DNA of 64,000 nt from Arthrobacter sp. B1805 (GCF_002929745.1 NZ_PJIQ01000015.1:27693-91692); one strand, 5' to 3'. Shown: positions 16,277-24,983, counted from the first letter of the stretch. Notes: a model not told the origin generated them from the sequence alone. Made by a program: numbers and translations.

Positions 16277-16957
16277 GTGGACAGCCAGAACGAATCGGTG
16301 GACGAGGCAGCACCGGTGATCGTCACCGTGGTCATCGTCGACGATCACGCCATCTTCCGCTCCGGCCTCCGTGCGGCGCTGGGCCCGTCGATCCGCGTCC
16401 TCGGCGAGGCGGCGACGGTGGAGGAGGCGGAGGCGGTGATCAGCTCTACGGAGCCCGACGTCGTGCTCCTCGACGTGCACCTTCCGGGAGGTCGCGGAGG
16501 GGGCGGCGCGGAAGTGATCCACCGGTGCACTACCCGGGGAACGCGGTCCCGGTTCCTCGCCCTGAGCGTCTCCGATTCGGCGGAGGACGTCGTCGCCGTC
16601 ATCCGTGCAGGGGCCCGCGGCTATGTCACCAAGACGATCTCAGGACCCGAGATCACCGACGCCGTGCAGCGCATCTCCTCAGGCGACGCCGTGTTCTCGC
16701 CGCGACTGGCCGGCTTCGTCCTCGATGCCTTCGGAACGGCTTCCGTCGCCGTCGACGACGAGCTCGACCGACTCTCCGCGCGGGAGCTGGAGGTCATGCG
16801 GCTGATCGCACGCGGCTACAGCTACAAGGAGACGGCGAAGGAACTCTTCATCTCCGTGAAGACCGTCGAGACACACGTGTCCGCGGTGCTCCGGAAACTC
16901 CAGCTGTCCTCGCGCCACGAACTCACGCGCTGGGCCACGGAGCGCAAGCTGCTCTGA
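16277..16957 (+). CDS. LuxR/NarL-family response regulator
   Basis: This 226-residue regulator has a receiver domain with VVIVDDHAIFRSG near the N-terminus and the phosphorylation site Asp66 in VVLLDVHLPGG, then a C-terminal LuxR-type helix-turn-helix, LSARELEVMRLIARGYSYKE continuing TAKELFISVKTVETHVSAV. GTG 16277 is chosen because AGGAGAGGGAG lies immediately upstream; a longer frame from 16196 exists but lacks such a site. It follows the PspC-kinase and is its obvious partner. Targets probably include the divergent LiaF-like operon, by analogy with autoregulated LiaRS systems; no operator was identified. Confidence 0.9.
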   Translation: MDSQNESVDEAAPVIVTVVIVDDHAIFRSGLRAALGPSIRVLGEAATVEEAEAVISSTEPDVVLLDVHLPGGRGGGGAEVIHRCTTRGTRSRFLALSVSDSAEDVVAVIRAGARGYVTKTISGPEITDAVQRISSGDAVFSPRLAGFVLDAFGTASVAVDDELDRLSARELEVMRLIARGYSYKETAKELFISVKTVETHVSAVLRKLQLSSRHELTRWATERKLL

Positions 16958-17015
16958 CCCGGCCGGTACCGCAGCAGCCGCCGGTACCGCAGCCGTCGGT
17001 GGACGTCGGTGGACG

Positions 17016-18251
17016 TCAGTGGGCGGAGCCGAGGAACTCCTGCAGGCGCCCGACGCCCGTGGCGAGGTCCTCGTCGCCGAGCGCGTAGGACAGCCGGAGG
17101 TATCCGCTCGGGCCGAAAGCCTCGCCGGGCACGACGGCGACCTCGACCTTCTCGAGGATCAGCGCGGCGAGCTCGGCGGAGGTCGCCGGTGCGACGCCCC
17201 CGAAGCTGCGCCCGAGAAGGGCACGCACGTCCGCGTAGGCGTAGAAGGCACCGTGCGGAGTGGGGCACTCGACGCCCTCGATCGCGTTCAGGGCGGAGAC
17301 CATCGCACGACGGCGGCGGTCGAACGCCACCTTCATCTCGTCGACGGCGGTCAGTGGACCGGAGACCGCCGCGAGCGCTGCCATCTGCGGGACGTTCGAG
17401 ACGTTCGACGTCGCATGCGACTGCAGGTTCGTCGAGGCCTTGATGAGGTCCTTCGGGCCGATCATCCAGCCCACGCGCCATCCGGTCATCGCGTAGGTCT
17501 TCGCGACACCGTTGAGGATGACCACCTTGTCGCCGAGGGAGGGAGCCGCCGTTGCGATCGAGGTGAAGGGAACACCGTCGTAGGTCAGGTGCTCGTAGAT
17601 CTCGTCCGTGACGACCCAGAGCCCGCGTGCGGCGGCCCATTCCCCGATCTCGCGGACCGCGTCCGCGCCGTAGACGGCTCCGGTGGGGTTGGACGGCGAT
17701 ACGAACAGCAGCACCTTGGTGCGGGCGGTCAGCGCGGCCTCGAGCTGGTCGACAGTGACCAGGTAGCCCTGCTCGGGACCGGCGAAGACCTCCACGGGTA
17801 CTCCACCGGCGAGCCGGATGGCCTCGGGATACGTGGTCCAGAACGGAGTCGGCACGAGGACTTCGTCGCCTGGATCGAGAAGAGCCGCGAAGGACTCGTA
17901 CACGGCCTGCTTGCCGCCGTTGGTCACGAGGACCTGCGCGGGATCGACGGCATAACCGGAGTCGCGCAGCGTCTTCTCGGCAATGGCCTGCTTGAGCTCC
18001 GGCAGCCCTCCGGCTGGGGAGTAGCGGTGGAACCTCGGCTGGCGCGCGGCTTCGATCGCCGCTTCGACGATGTATCCGGGAGTCGGGAAATCCGGTTCGC
18101 CCGCGCCGAAACCGATGACCGGCCGCCCTGCCGCCTTCAGGGCCTTGGCCTTCGCATCGACGGCCAGCGTCGCCGACTCCGCGATGGAGTCGATCCGGCG
18201 GGAGATCCGCGGGAGGGCTGCTCGGATGGAGTCATCGGTCGTCGTGTTCAT
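17016..18251 (-). CDS. aspC: Aspartate aminotransferase, class I
   Basis: The 411-residue PLP enzyme transfers the amino group between aspartate and 2-oxoglutarate. The PLP Lys is residue 251 in [27 protein letters not shown] and [10 protein letters not shown] are the cofactor-ring and Asp/Tyr contacts of fold type [13 protein letters not shown] near residue 47 is the N-terminal signature of the Ib subgroup, which can also act on prephenate or alanine, so substrate range is not settled. Convergent with the response regulator gene, 58 bp apart; that gap has two direct repeats (CCGGTACCGCAGC and GGTGGACGTC). Located directly before tRNA-Trp and secE. Confidence 0.9.
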   Translation of the reverse strand: MNTTTDDSIRAALPRISRRIDSIAESATLAVDAKAKALKAAGRPVIGFGAGEPDFPTPGYIVEAAIEAARQPRFHRYSPAGGLPELKQAIAEKTLRDSGYAVDPAQVLVTNGGKQAVYESFAALLDPGDEVLVPTPFWTTYPEAIRLAGGVPVEVFAGPEQGYLVTVDQLEAALTARTKVLLFVSPSNPTGAVYGADAVREIGEWAAARGLWVVTDEIYEHLTYDGVPFTSIATAAPSLGDKVVILNGVAKTYAMTGWRVGWMIGPKDLIKASTNLQSHATSNVSNVPQMAALAAVSGPLTAVDEMKVAFDRRRRAMVSALNAIEGVECPTPHGAFYAYADVRALLGRSFGGVAPATSAELAALILEKVEVAVVPGEAFGPSGYLRLSYALGDEDLATGVGRLQEFLGSAH

Positions 18252-18609
18252 CGGGTCCCGTTCACTGGCGGTGTCGTGTCAGCTTCCAGCTTAGGTGCTG
18301 GGCGTGTTCGGGCCGGAATGAGGCGCTGCCCTGCGGCTCGGGCCGGGAGCCGCGCACCGGCCACGCGTGACGCGCGGAAGGTACGGCGACAGGGGAAGTG
18401 ACGCGTGCCGGGTGACACCCGGGACCGCGGTGACCCAAGGAGCGGCGACCGGACGGACGTCGCGGTATGCCTCGTGGACTCCCGCCCGGCTCCTCGGTTC
18501 GACGTTCCGGCGGTGAATGCGTAGACTTGTTCCTCGGTGTTGAAACACCATGATGGTTCGTGCCCTCACCGGCCCGTCCGGAGTGGAAGCTGTACCGGTT
18601 CAAAACCAA
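18252..18609. other. Intergenic region between aspC and tRNA-Trp with a candidate promoter
   Basis: No protein gene is supported in these 358 bp. The region holds the upstream sequence of aspC (minus strand) and, at 18522-18527, TAGACT as a candidate -10 for tRNA-Trp, with TTCGAC about 18 bp upstream (18498-18503). The rest is GC-rich with no clear repeat or terminator. Confidence 0.5.
18498..18527 (+). promoter_or_regulatory. Candidate promoter for tRNA-Trp (and possibly secE-nusG)
   Basis: TTCGAC at 18498-18503 and TAGACT at 18522-18527 are separated by 18 bp. The -10 belongs to the recurrent TAGACT element seen before several housekeeping genes in this window. The tRNA starts 83 bp downstream. 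Confidence 0.45.
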
Positions 18610-18682
18610 AGGGTAGTGGCGCAATTGGTAGCGCAGCGGTCTCCAAAACCGCAGGTTGCAGGTTCGAGTCCTGTCTGCCCTG
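18610..18682 (+). tRNA. tRNA-Trp (anticodon CCA)
   Basis: A complete cloverleaf folds from 18610 to 18682. The acceptor arm pairs AGGGTAG with CTGCCCT, the anticodon stem GCGGT/ACCGC encloses loop CTCCAAA with anticodon CCA, and the T arm has GGTTCGAGTCC. The 3' CCA is not encoded. It sits directly upstream of secE, as in many actinobacteria. Confidence 0.97.
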
Positions 18683-18835
18683 CGCGTGGCCTTCGCGGAT
18701 GGATGGCGAAGGCACGGCAGAAACAGATCACGAAGCCCCGGCGCAGGCACAGGCCCCGCGCGGCGGTAAACATGATCAGCTGGGGGCGCCACTGGTGGTC
18801 CGGCTGGAACACCACACAGATTGATGAGGTTGACG

Positions 18836-19093
18836 GTGACCGATACGGCTGCGAGCAGCTCCAAGGGAAGCCCCTCCGAGAAGAAGGCTCCTCAGCGCGG
18901 GTTCTTCGGGCGCATCATGCTGTTCATCCGCCAGGTCCTCGCGGAGCTCGGGAAGGTCGTCACGCCAACCCGCCGGGAGCTGGTCAGGTTCACCATCACC
19001 GTCCTCATCTTCGTGGTCATCATGATGCTCCTCGTGACCGCTCTGGACCTCCTGTTCGGGGCCGGCGCGGTGTGGGTCTTCGGCGAGAACTGA
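18836..19093 (+). CDS. secE: Preprotein translocase subunit SecE
   Basis: The 85-residue protein has a Ser/Lys-rich cytoplasmic start, then FFGRIMLFIRQVLAELGKVV followed by TPTRRELVRFTITVLIF, the conserved amphipathic helix and cytoplasmic hinge of SecE, and one transmembrane helix (about residues 52-75). It is the essential small subunit of the SecYEG channel. Several start codons lie close together (TTG 18821, ATG 18824, GTG 18836); GTG 18836 has GAGG seven bases upstream and gives the usual length. secE-nusG is the standard actinobacterial order, with nusG 103 bp downstream. Confidence 0.92.
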   Translation: MTDTAASSSKGSPSEKKAPQRGFFGRIMLFIRQVLAELGKVVTPTRRELVRFTITVLIFVVIMMLLVTALDLLFGAGAVWVFGEN

Positions 19094-19196
19094 CCCCTTC
19101 CCGGGGGAATGCACGTTCCGGTGCCGTTGTTGTGGTGTCGGGTTGAGTACAGGCAAGCAAGACAACCCTGAAGAATGTCAGAAAGCAGGCGGCTAG

Positions 19197-20102
19197 GTGT
19201 CCGAGCAAGAACTCGAACGGCAGATCACTTCCGAAGATGGTCTGGAGAACGAGGAGTACGGAACGGAGGCGGATGTGGAAGCCTCCGACCTCGACGTGCC
19301 TGCTGACGATTCCGAGTCGTCCGAATACCCCGCCGCAACCGATGTCGCCGCCGAGGACGGACTCCTCGCGGACGATGCGGAGGTGCAGGCCGACGAGGCC
19401 GACGCAGATGCCGACGAGATCGTGGCGACGGCGACGGAAGCCGTCGACGAGGCCGCCGGCTCCGAGAGCGACGAGGCCGCCGCAGCGGAAGCCCCCGCGG
19501 AGGATCCCGTCGCGGCGTTCAAGGCCAAGCTCCGCCGCCAGGAGGGTGACTGGTACGTCATCCACTCCTACGCAGGCTACGAGAACCGCGTGAAGGCGAA
19601 CCTCGAGACCCGCATCCAGACCCTGGACATGGAAGATTACATCTTCGAGATCCAGGTCCCGATGGAGGAGGTCGTCGAGATCAAGAACACGACGCGGAAG
19701 ATCGTCAACCGCGTCCGCATCCCCGGTTACGTCCTGGTCCGCATGGAACTCACCGATGAGTCCTGGGGTGCTGTCCGCCACACGCCCGGCGTCACGGGAT
19801 TCGTGGGCAATGCCCACAACCCGGTTCCGCTGAGCCTCTCCGAGGTGTTCTCGATGCTCGAGCACACGATCGTGCACACGGACGCGGAGTCGGGCAAGCC
19901 CGTTCAGCCGCAGTTCACGCCTGCCACCGTCAACTTCGAGGTGGGCGAGTCGGTCACCGTCAACGAGGGTCCCTTCGAGACCCTGCCTGCGACGATCTCC
20001 GAGATCAAGCACGAGTCGCAGCAGCTCGTCGTGCTCGTCTCGATCTTCGAGCGCGAGACCCCGGTCACGCTCTCGTACAACCAGGTCACCAAGATTCAGT
20101 AA
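19197..20102 (+). CDS. nusG: Transcription termination/antitermination factor NusG
   Basis: The 301-residue product has an acidic, low-complexity N-terminal extension of about 110 residues, then the NGN domain ([20 protein letters not shown] onwards) that binds the RNA polymerase clamp helices, and a C-terminal KOW domain ([20 protein letters not shown]) that contacts NusE/S10 or Rho. E. coli NusG has 181 residues, so the extension is the main difference; actinobacterial NusG proteins often have one. Start GTG 19197. nusG links secE to rplK-rplA in the usual order. Confidence 0.95.
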   Translation: MSEQELERQITSEDGLENEEYGTEADVEASDLDVPADDSESSEYPAATDVAAEDGLLADDAEVQADEADADADEIVATATEAVDEAAGSESDEAAAAEAPAEDPVAAFKAKLRRQEGDWYVIHSYAGYENRVKANLETRIQTLDMEDYIFEIQVPMEEVVEIKNTTRKIVNRVRIPGYVLVRMELTDESWGAVRHTPGVTGFVGNAHNPVPLSLSEVFSMLEHTIVHTDAESGKPVQPQFTPATVNFEVGESVTVNEGPFETLPATISEIKHESQQLVVLVSIFERETPVTLSYNQVTKIQ

Positions 20103-20224
20103 AGCTTCGACGCCTCCCGGCGTGCTTGGTCGGGAAGCGCCGTCCGGCCATCACGCCATGATGGCCACCACCCCGCAGGACGCTCCTGTCCCGTGGGAAC
20201 GCAATGCAAGAGAAGGACCCTTTC

Positions 20225-20656
20225 ATGGCCCCCAAGAAAAGAGTCACCGGCCTCATCAAGCTGCAGATCAATGCAGGCGCCGCCAACCCGGCTCCTCCCA
20301 TCGGTCCCGCGCTCGGTCAGCACGGTGTCAACATCATGGAATTCTGCAAGGCATACAACGCCGCCACGGAATCCCAGCGCGGAAACGTCATCCCCGTGGA
20401 GATCACGGTGTACGAGGATCGCTCGTTCACCTTCATCACCAAGACCCCGCCGGCAGCCGAGCTGATCAAGAAGGCAGCCGGTGTCGCCAAGGGATCCGGT
20501 ACGCCTCACACCGTCAAGGTGGCGAAGCTGACCAACGCCCAGGTCGAGGAGATCGCCACCATGAAGATGGAAGACCTCAACGCCAACGACGTCCAGGCCG
20601 CCGCGAAGATCATCGCCGGCACCGCCCGCTCCATGGGCATCACGGTCGAGGGCTAG
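20225..20656 (+). CDS. rplK: 50S ribosomal protein L11
   Basis: A 143-residue protein with the L11 N-terminal domain ([20 protein letters not shown], then [19 protein letters not shown]) and the C-terminal rRNA-binding domain ([12 protein letters not shown] at the end). L11 binds 23S rRNA at the GTPase-associated centre and is the target region of thiostrepton. ATG 20225 is preferred over an in-frame ATG at 20204 because it gives the family length and has GAGAAGGA upstream. It forms an operon with rplA, 149 bp downstream; that gap contains hairpins. Confidence 0.97.
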
Positions 20657-20715
20657 TACCAGCCTCACCAACGCCCGGTCCGGCATACCCGGACAGGGCA
20701 CACCACCAATTCACA

Positions 20716-20750
20716 GCACGACGACGCCGCATCGCGCGGTCGACGTCGTG
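20716..20750 (+). promoter_or_regulatory. Hairpin in the rplK-rplA gap
   Basis: CACGACG at about 20716 pairs with CGTCGTG at about 20744, with further partial pairing inside. A smaller stem, GTCCGG/CCGGAC, is just upstream (about 20678-20694). L1 represses its own operon in E. coli through an rRNA-like leader, so a translational control element is possible here, but no direct match to an L1 site was established. Confidence 0.25.
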
Positions 20751-20805
20751 AGTGGCAGGGCCCAGCGCGGTCCGACGACCACGACTGCATAAGGAGAACA
20801 AGCAG

Positions 20806-21510
20806 ATGGCACAGCGCAGCAAAGCATACAAGGGAGCTGCCGCGAAGATCGAGGCGGACAAGCAGTACGCGCCCCTCGAGGCGGTAGTCCTCGCGAAGGA
20901 GACCAACCCTTCGACGTTCGACGCCACCGTCGAGGTGTCGCTCCGTCTCGGAGTGGACCCCCGCAAGGCTGACCAGATGGTTCGCGGGACCGTCAACCTT
21001 CCCCACGGCACCGGCAAGACCGCCCGTGTCCTGGTCTTCGCAACAGGCGAGAAGGCGGAAGCGGCCATTGCGGCCGGTGCTGACTTCGTCGGTTCCGACG
21101 ACATGATCGAGAAGGTTTCCGGCGGCTGGACCGACTTCGACGCAGCGGTCGCCACCCCCGACCTGATGGGCAAGGTGGGACGCCTCGGAAAGATCCTCGG
21201 CCCCCGCAACCTGATGCCGAACCCCAAGACCGGTACTGTCACGGCAGATGTGGCGAAGGCTGTCACCGACATCAAGGGCGGCAAGATCGACTTCCGCGTC
21301 GACAAGCACTCCAACCTCCACTTCATCATCGGCAAGGTCTCCTTCGACGAGCAGAAGCTGGGCGAGAACTACGCTGCAGCGCTCGAGGAGATCCTCCGCC
21401 TGAAGCCCTCGGCTTCGAAGGGCCGCTACATCCAGAAGGCTACGGTCTCGACCACCTTCGGTCCCGGCATCTCCGTCGACCCGAACGTCACGAAGGTTTT
21501 CGCCGGATAG
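20806..21510 (+). CDS. rplA: 50S ribosomal protein L1
   Basis: The 234-residue protein carries the L1 signature around residues 120-140 ([20 protein letters not shown]), and [20 protein letters not shown] in the N-terminal domain. L1 forms the mobile stalk at the E site and helps release deacylated tRNA. ATG 20806 has AAGGAGA upstream; the open frame extends to 20752 but without a binding site. The gene ends the rplK-rplA operon and is followed at 21534 by an intrinsic terminator. Confidence 0.97.
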   Translation: MAQRSKAYKGAAAKIEADKQYAPLEAVVLAKETNPSTFDATVEVSLRLGVDPRKADQMVRGTVNLPHGTGKTARVLVFATGEKAEAAIAAGADFVGSDDMIEKVSGGWTDFDAAVATPDLMGKVGRLGKILGPRNLMPNPKTGTVTADVAKAVTDIKGGKIDFRVDKHSNLHFIIGKVSFDEQKLGENYAAALEEILRLKPSASKGRYIQKATVSTTFGPGISVDPNVTKVFAG

Positions 21511-21533
21511 TTCCCTGCATCGGCATGACCCCT

Positions 21534-21563
21534 GAAGCCCCGCGGTCTGTGCCGCGGGGCTTC
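21534..21563 (+). terminator. Intrinsic terminator after rplA
   Basis: GAAGCCCCGCGG pairs perfectly with CCGCGGGGCTTC around a 6-base loop, followed by TTCGTCGTCG. It separates the rplK-rplA operon from rplJ-rplL. Confidence 0.85.
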
Positions 21564-21616
21564 TTCGTCGTCGTGCTGCGGCACAGTGCCTGGCAGCTCC
21601 GAGTTCGGGCGCCGAT

Positions 21617-21645
21617 TTGGTAGGGATCGGTGAGTCCCGTAGTCT
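21617..21645 (+). promoter_or_regulatory. Candidate promoter of rplJ-rplL
   Basis: TTGGTA at 21617-21622 and TAGTCT at 21640-21645 are separated by exactly 17 bp. Transcription would start close to 21652, just where the leader-like RNA begins. Confidence 0.6.
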
Positions 21646-21649
21646 TTAA

Positions 21650-21832
21650 CTACCAAAGACCGTCGGTCGGTCCACCTCCACTTTCCAGCAGTGCACCCGT
21701 GCGCGGCGGGGAAGAAGGAGCAGGATCCGAAAGTTCCCGTGAGGGACGGCCTACGCAGGTGAACGAAGCTCCTCTCCATGGGTTGTTGCCCGTGTCGAGC
21801 AAAGCCCCGTGCATCTGCGCGGGGCGTTTTTT
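21650..21832 (+). ncRNA. L10-leader-like RNA with intrinsic terminator (rplJL attenuator)
   Basis: The stretch before rplJ begins with ACCAAAGACCGTCGGTC (21652 on) and later has GACGGCCTACGCAGGTGA (about 21745-21762). The two can pair (GACCGTC with GACGGCC), and the arrangement resembles the Firmicutes and actinobacterial L10 leader, which binds the L10(L12) complex. Downstream is a textbook terminator: GCCCCGTGC/GCGCGGGGC with loop ATCT (21804-21825), then TTTTTT. Thus L10 could regulate rplJL by attenuation. I matched the conserved motifs by eye only. Confidence 0.65.
21804..21832 (+). terminator. Terminator in the rplJ leader
   Basis: A 9-bp stem (one G-U pair) with loop ATCT, followed directly by GTTTTTT. 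It lies between the rplJ promoter and the rplJ start, so it must be bypassed for expression and most likely works as an attenuator. Confidence 0.85.
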
Positions 21833-21874
21833 ATTGGAGCTGGAAAGCCGGCGCATATCCCCGGAAGGAGGGTT

Positions 21875-22474
21875 ATGGCAACGCCAACAAAGGTTTCTGC
21901 AGTGGACGAGATCACTACCGATTTCAAGGATTCCACCGCTGCTGTCCTGACCGAATACCGCGGGCTCACTGTTGCTCAGCTCAAGGAACTGCGCCGTGCC
22001 CTTGGCGCGGACAACAAGTTCTCCGTCGTCAAGAACACCTTGACCGGCATCGCGGCTAAGGAAGCCGGCATCGACGCGTTCGATGGCCAGCTCTCCGGAC
22101 CCACCGCGATCGCCTTCATCAAGGGTGACGCCGTTGCTGCGGCCAAGAGCCTCACGGATTTCGCGAAAGCCAACCCGAAGCTCGTCATCAAGACTGGAAT
22201 CTTCGAGGGCAAGCCCCTCAATGCATCCGAGGTCGTTGCCCTGGCAGCCCTCGAGTCGCGCGAACTCCAGCTCGCCCGGGTGGCCGGTGTCCTCAAGGCG
22301 CCGATGTCCGCCCTGGCTCGTACCGTCGATGCATTGCGCATCAAGCTCGAGGAGGAGAGCGGCGCTGCACCTGCAGCCGACGCTGATGCTCCTGCTGCCG
22401 AGGAAGGCGCTGCTCCCGCAGAGGCCACCGCGGAGGCTCCCGCCGAGGAAGCCGTAGCACCCGAAGCGAACTAG
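21875..22474 (+). CDS. rplJ: 50S ribosomal protein L10
   Basis: A 199-residue L10 with the rRNA-binding N-terminal half (DEITTDFKDSTAAVLTEYRG, LTVAQLKELRRALGADNKF) and a C-terminal part that carries L7/L12 dimers. The last 35 residues are an Ala/Glu/Pro-rich tail, longer than in E. coli (165 aa) but common in actinobacteria. ATG 21875 has GGAAGGAGG upstream. Expression is probably controlled by the leader RNA at 21650-21832. rplL follows 57 bp downstream. Confidence 0.97.
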   Translation: MATPTKVSAVDEITTDFKDSTAAVLTEYRGLTVAQLKELRRALGADNKFSVVKNTLTGIAAKEAGIDAFDGQLSGPTAIAFIKGDAVAAAKSLTDFAKANPKLVIKTGIFEGKPLNASEVVALAALESRELQLARVAGVLKAPMSALARTVDALRIKLEEESGAAPAADADAPAAEEGAAPAEATAEAPAEEAVAPEAN

Positions 22475-22531
22475 TTTCCCTTCGATCCACACACTCCGGT
22501 GCAGAGCACCACTAAAGGAAGGACGCCTCCC

Positions 22532-22912
22532 ATGGCGAAGCTCACCAACGAAGAGCTCATTGAAGCTTTCAAGGAACTGTCCATCATTGAACTCTCGGAC
22601 TTCGTAAAGCTGTTCGAGGAGACCTTCGATGTCACCGCTGCTGCTGTTGCAGTTGCAGGCCCCGCCGGTGGCGGAGCCGGCGAAGCCGCCGAAGAGGAGC
22701 AGACCGCATTCGACGTCATCCTCGAGGCTGCCGGCGACAAGAAGATCGCAGTGATCAAGGAAGTCCGCGCGCTCACCTCGCTGGGCCTGAAGGAAGCCAA
22801 GGACGTTGTCGACAGCGCTCCCAAGGCCGTCCTCGAGGGTGCAACCAAGGAAGCCGCAGAGAAGGCCAAGGAGTCCCTCGAGGCTGCCGGCGCCACCGTT
22901 ACCCTCAAGTAA
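22532..22912 (+). CDS. rplL: 50S ribosomal protein L7/L12
   Basis: The 126-residue protein has an N-terminal dimerisation domain ([20 protein letters not shown]), an Ala/Gly hinge around residues 40-55 and the compact C-terminal domain ([33 protein letters not shown]) that recruits translation factors. ATG 22532 follows AAAGGAAGGA. The gene ends the rplJ-rplL operon, with a strong terminator at 22959. Confidence 0.98.
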   Translation: MAKLTNEELIEAFKELSIIELSDFVKLFEETFDVTAAAVAVAGPAGGGAGEAAEEEQTAFDVILEAAGDKKIAVIKEVRALTSLGLKEAKDVVDSAPKAVLEGATKEAAEKAKESLEAAGATVTLK

Positions 22913-22958
22913 CACCTTTCTGCCGACGGGGCGGCTCGCGCCGCGTCCGCTGCAGTCC

Positions 22959-22994
22959 GAAAGAGCCCCGCTTCTCGCGAAGCGGGGCTCTTTC
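22959..22994 (+). terminator. Intrinsic terminator after rplL, probably bidirectional
   Basis: GAAAGAGCCCCGCTTC and its perfect complement form a 16-bp stem with loop TCGC. It sits between rplL and the convergent thiolase gene, so it can end transcripts from both sides. Confidence 0.9.
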
Positions 22995-23027
22995 GTCGTC
23001 AGGCGTGCAGGAGGACGGGTGGACCTG

Positions 23028-24227
23028 TCAACGCCACAGCAACAGGGCTTCGCCCTGGCCGCCGCCCCCGCAGAGGCTGACGGCAGCCTTCCCGCTGCCG
23101 CGACGCGCGAGTTCCATCGCCGCATGCAGGGCGAGCCGCGCGCCCGAGGCTCCGATCGGGTGACCGAGGGCGATCGCACCGCCGTGTATGTTGCATTTCT
23201 CGAGCGGATAGTCGAGGTCCTTCAACGACTGCACGGCCACGGAGCCGAAGGCTTCATTGATCTCGATGAAGTCGAGGTCCGTCGTGGCCCAGCCCGCTCG
23301 GGAAAGTGCCTGCCGGATGGCGGCGGACGGCTGGGAGTGCAGGGTGTTGTCGGGGCCGGCGACCTGGCCCGGCCGTCCGACGACGGCCAGCACGGGCAGG
23401 CCGGCTTCCTCCGCGTAGGAGCGCGTCGTCACGACGAGCGCAGCGGCACCGTCAGACAGCGGAGATGAATTGCCCGCCGTGATGGCGCCGTCGGGATTGA
23501 ATGCCGGGCGCAGCTTCGCGAGCGATTCGACCGTCGTCGCGGGCCGTATCCCCTCGTCCGCTGTCAGCACGACGTCGTCGCCCTTGCGCTGCGGAACGGT
23601 GACCGGGATGATCTCCTCCACCAGCACGCCGTCATCCGTTGCCGCGGCCGCGCGCTGGTGCGAAGCCGCGGCGACCGTGTCCTGGGCTGTGCGGTCGATC
23701 TCGAGGCGGACGTTGCCGCGTTCGGTCGATGCTCCCATCGAGTCGCCGTCGAAGGCGTCGGTGAGCCCGTCGTGTGCCACCGCGTCGAGCGCCTGGACGG
23801 ACCCGTAGGTCCAGCCCTGGCGTGAGCCGGGCAGCAGGTGCGGCCCCCTGGTCATCGATTCCTGCCCGCCCGCGACGACGACCCGCGCTTCACCGCCGCG
23901 GATCAAACGGGCGGCGTCGATCACGGCCGTGAGCCCCGACAAGCAGACCTTGTTCACGGTGACTGCGGGGACGTTCCAGGGGATGCCCGCCCTGACCGCG
24001 GACTGCCGTGCGGGGTTCTGGCCGCACCCGGCCTGGACGACGTGGCCCATGATGACGGCGTCCACCACAGCGGGTTCGACACCTGCCCGGTCGAGCGCTC
24101 CTGCGATGGCGAGGCCGCCGAGTTCGACGGCCGTGAAGGAGGCAAGCTGCCCGTTGAGGCGCCCGAGGGGTGTGCGGGCGCCTCCGACGATGACGACGTC
24201 ATCGGGGGTCGGCGTGGGTGTCGCCAT
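23028..24227 (-). CDS. Acetyl-CoA acetyltransferase (thiolase)
   Basis: The 399-residue enzyme has all thiolase catalytic elements: nucleophile Cys95 in TVNKVCLSGL, the INEAFGSVAV loop, GHPIGASGAR with the catalytic His, and CGGGGQGEA with the second Cys near the C-terminus. It condenses two acetyl-CoA or cleaves acetoacetyl-CoA, in fatty-acid or polyhydroxybutyrate metabolism. The start at 24227 is favoured over ATG 24245 because AAAGAGAG lies upstream of it. It is convergent with rplL and separated by 86 bp from idi; a direct link to isoprenoid synthesis is unlikely if the organism uses the MEP pathway. Confidence 0.9.
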   Translation of the reverse strand: MATPTPTPDDVVIVGGARTPLGRLNGQLASFTAVELGGLAIAGALDRAGVEPAVVDAVIMGHVVQAGCGQNPARQSAVRAGIPWNVPAVTVNKVCLSGLTAVIDAARLIRGGEARVVVAGGQESMTRGPHLLPGSRQGWTYGSVQALDAVAHDGLTDAFDGDSMGASTERGNVRLEIDRTAQDTVAAASHQRAAAATDDGVLVEEIIPVTVPQRKGDDVVLTADEGIRPATTVESLAKLRPAFNPDGAITAGNSSPLSDGAAALVVTTRSYAEEAGLPVLAVVGRPGQVAGPDNTLHSQPSAAIRQALSRAGWATTDLDFIEINEAFGSVAVQSLKDLDYPLEKCNIHGGAIALGHPIGASGARLALHAAMELARRGSGKAAVSLCGGGGQGEALLLWR

Positions 24228-24313
24228 GGCGGAACTCTCTTTCATCGTTGAAATGGTGCCGCTACCAGATTAGGCGTTGTCGAGCCCGCGCTCTTGCGAT
24301 GGGAGAACCGGGA

Positions 24314-24922
24314 TCACCGGTGCGTGCGTGGTCCCGGCCCGTCGGCGCCCTGCGGGTACAGCAGGGGCAGCTGCAGGGTCAGCCAGGGGCTGAAAGCCCA
24401 CGGTGTTGCGGTGACGGCGCGGACGAGCTCGCCGGCGTCGACCCACTGGAAGTCCATGACTTCTGCGGGCAGGGGATCGACGGCACTGCCCGCGACAGCC
24501 GTGTAGACCGGGCAGATCTCATTCTCGACGATGCCCGACGCGTCGACCGCCCGGTACCGGAAGTCCGGCAGGGCAGCCCGGATGTCGCGGACGGAGAATC
24601 CGAGTTCCTGGGCGGCCCGCCGGTCCACGGCATCCTCGAAGGACTCGCCCGGAGCGGGATGCCCGCAGAACGAATTGGTCCAGACGCCGGGCCAGGCCTT
24701 CTTGCCGAGCGCGCGGCGCGTCACGAGGATGCGCCCCGTGTCGTCGTACACGTGCGCCGAGAAGGCGAGGTGGAGGGGGGTGTCGAGCGTGTGGACCGTC
24801 GCTTTGTCGTGGGTGCCGAGCGGTGTGCCGTCCTCGGCGAGCAACACCACGACCTCCGGGAGGGCGGCCGAGCCGCTGCCTCCGACCGCGCCGGGGTGCA
24901 TGGTTCCTGCTTCGCTCGCCAT
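24314..24922 (-). CDS. idi: Isopentenyl-diphosphate delta-isomerase, type 1
   Basis: A 202-residue Nudix-fold enzyme that interconverts IPP and DMAPP. Catalytic residues are visible: Cys86 in WTNSFCGHP and Glu135 in IVENEICPVY; metal ligands are in HLAFSAHVY and the GESFEDAVDRRAAQELGF Nudix helix. ATG 24922 has GGAAGAGAG upstream. The gene is divergent from crtE (144 bp between starts), so both can be controlled from one region; this matches its role in feeding DMAPP to carotenoid and C50 synthesis, where extra C5 units are used. Confidence 0.95.
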   Translation of the reverse strand: MASEAGTMHPGAVGGSGSAALPEVVVLLAEDGTPLGTHDKATVHTLDTPLHLAFSAHVYDDTGRILVTRRALGKKAWPGVWTNSFCGHPAPGESFEDAVDRRAAQELGFSVRDIRAALPDFRYRAVDASGIVENEICPVYTAVAGSAVDPLPAEVMDFQWVDAGELVRAVTATPWAFSPWLTLQLPLLYPQGADGPGPRTHR

Positions 24923-24942
24923 CGTGACTCTCTTCCGCTGGT

Positions 24943-24983
24943 GGTCCGTCCGATCGTCCGCCGGTGGTCGGACCATCGGACGG
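24943..24983. promoter_or_regulatory. Inverted repeat between idi and crtE, possible operator
   Basis: CCGTCCGAT (24946-24954) and ATCGGACGG (24975-24983) are perfect inverted copies 20 bp apart; GGTCCG (24943-24948) and CGGACC (24969-24974) form a second dyad in the same place. The position between divergent idi and crtE suits a shared regulator. No regulator gene is nearby, and the region is GC-rich, so chance cannot be excluded. Confidence 0.3.

Noticed and set aside
16958..17015. Direct repeats in the gap between the response regulator and aspC as an operator
   Set aside because: The gap is between convergent genes and has no promoter; the repeats are GC-rich and short and probably reflect local duplication.
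18550..19146. A 198-codon plus-strand frame running through tRNA-Trp and secE
   Set aside because: It crosses the tRNA and lies out of frame with secE; its composition is Arg/Pro-rich and it has no ribosome binding site.
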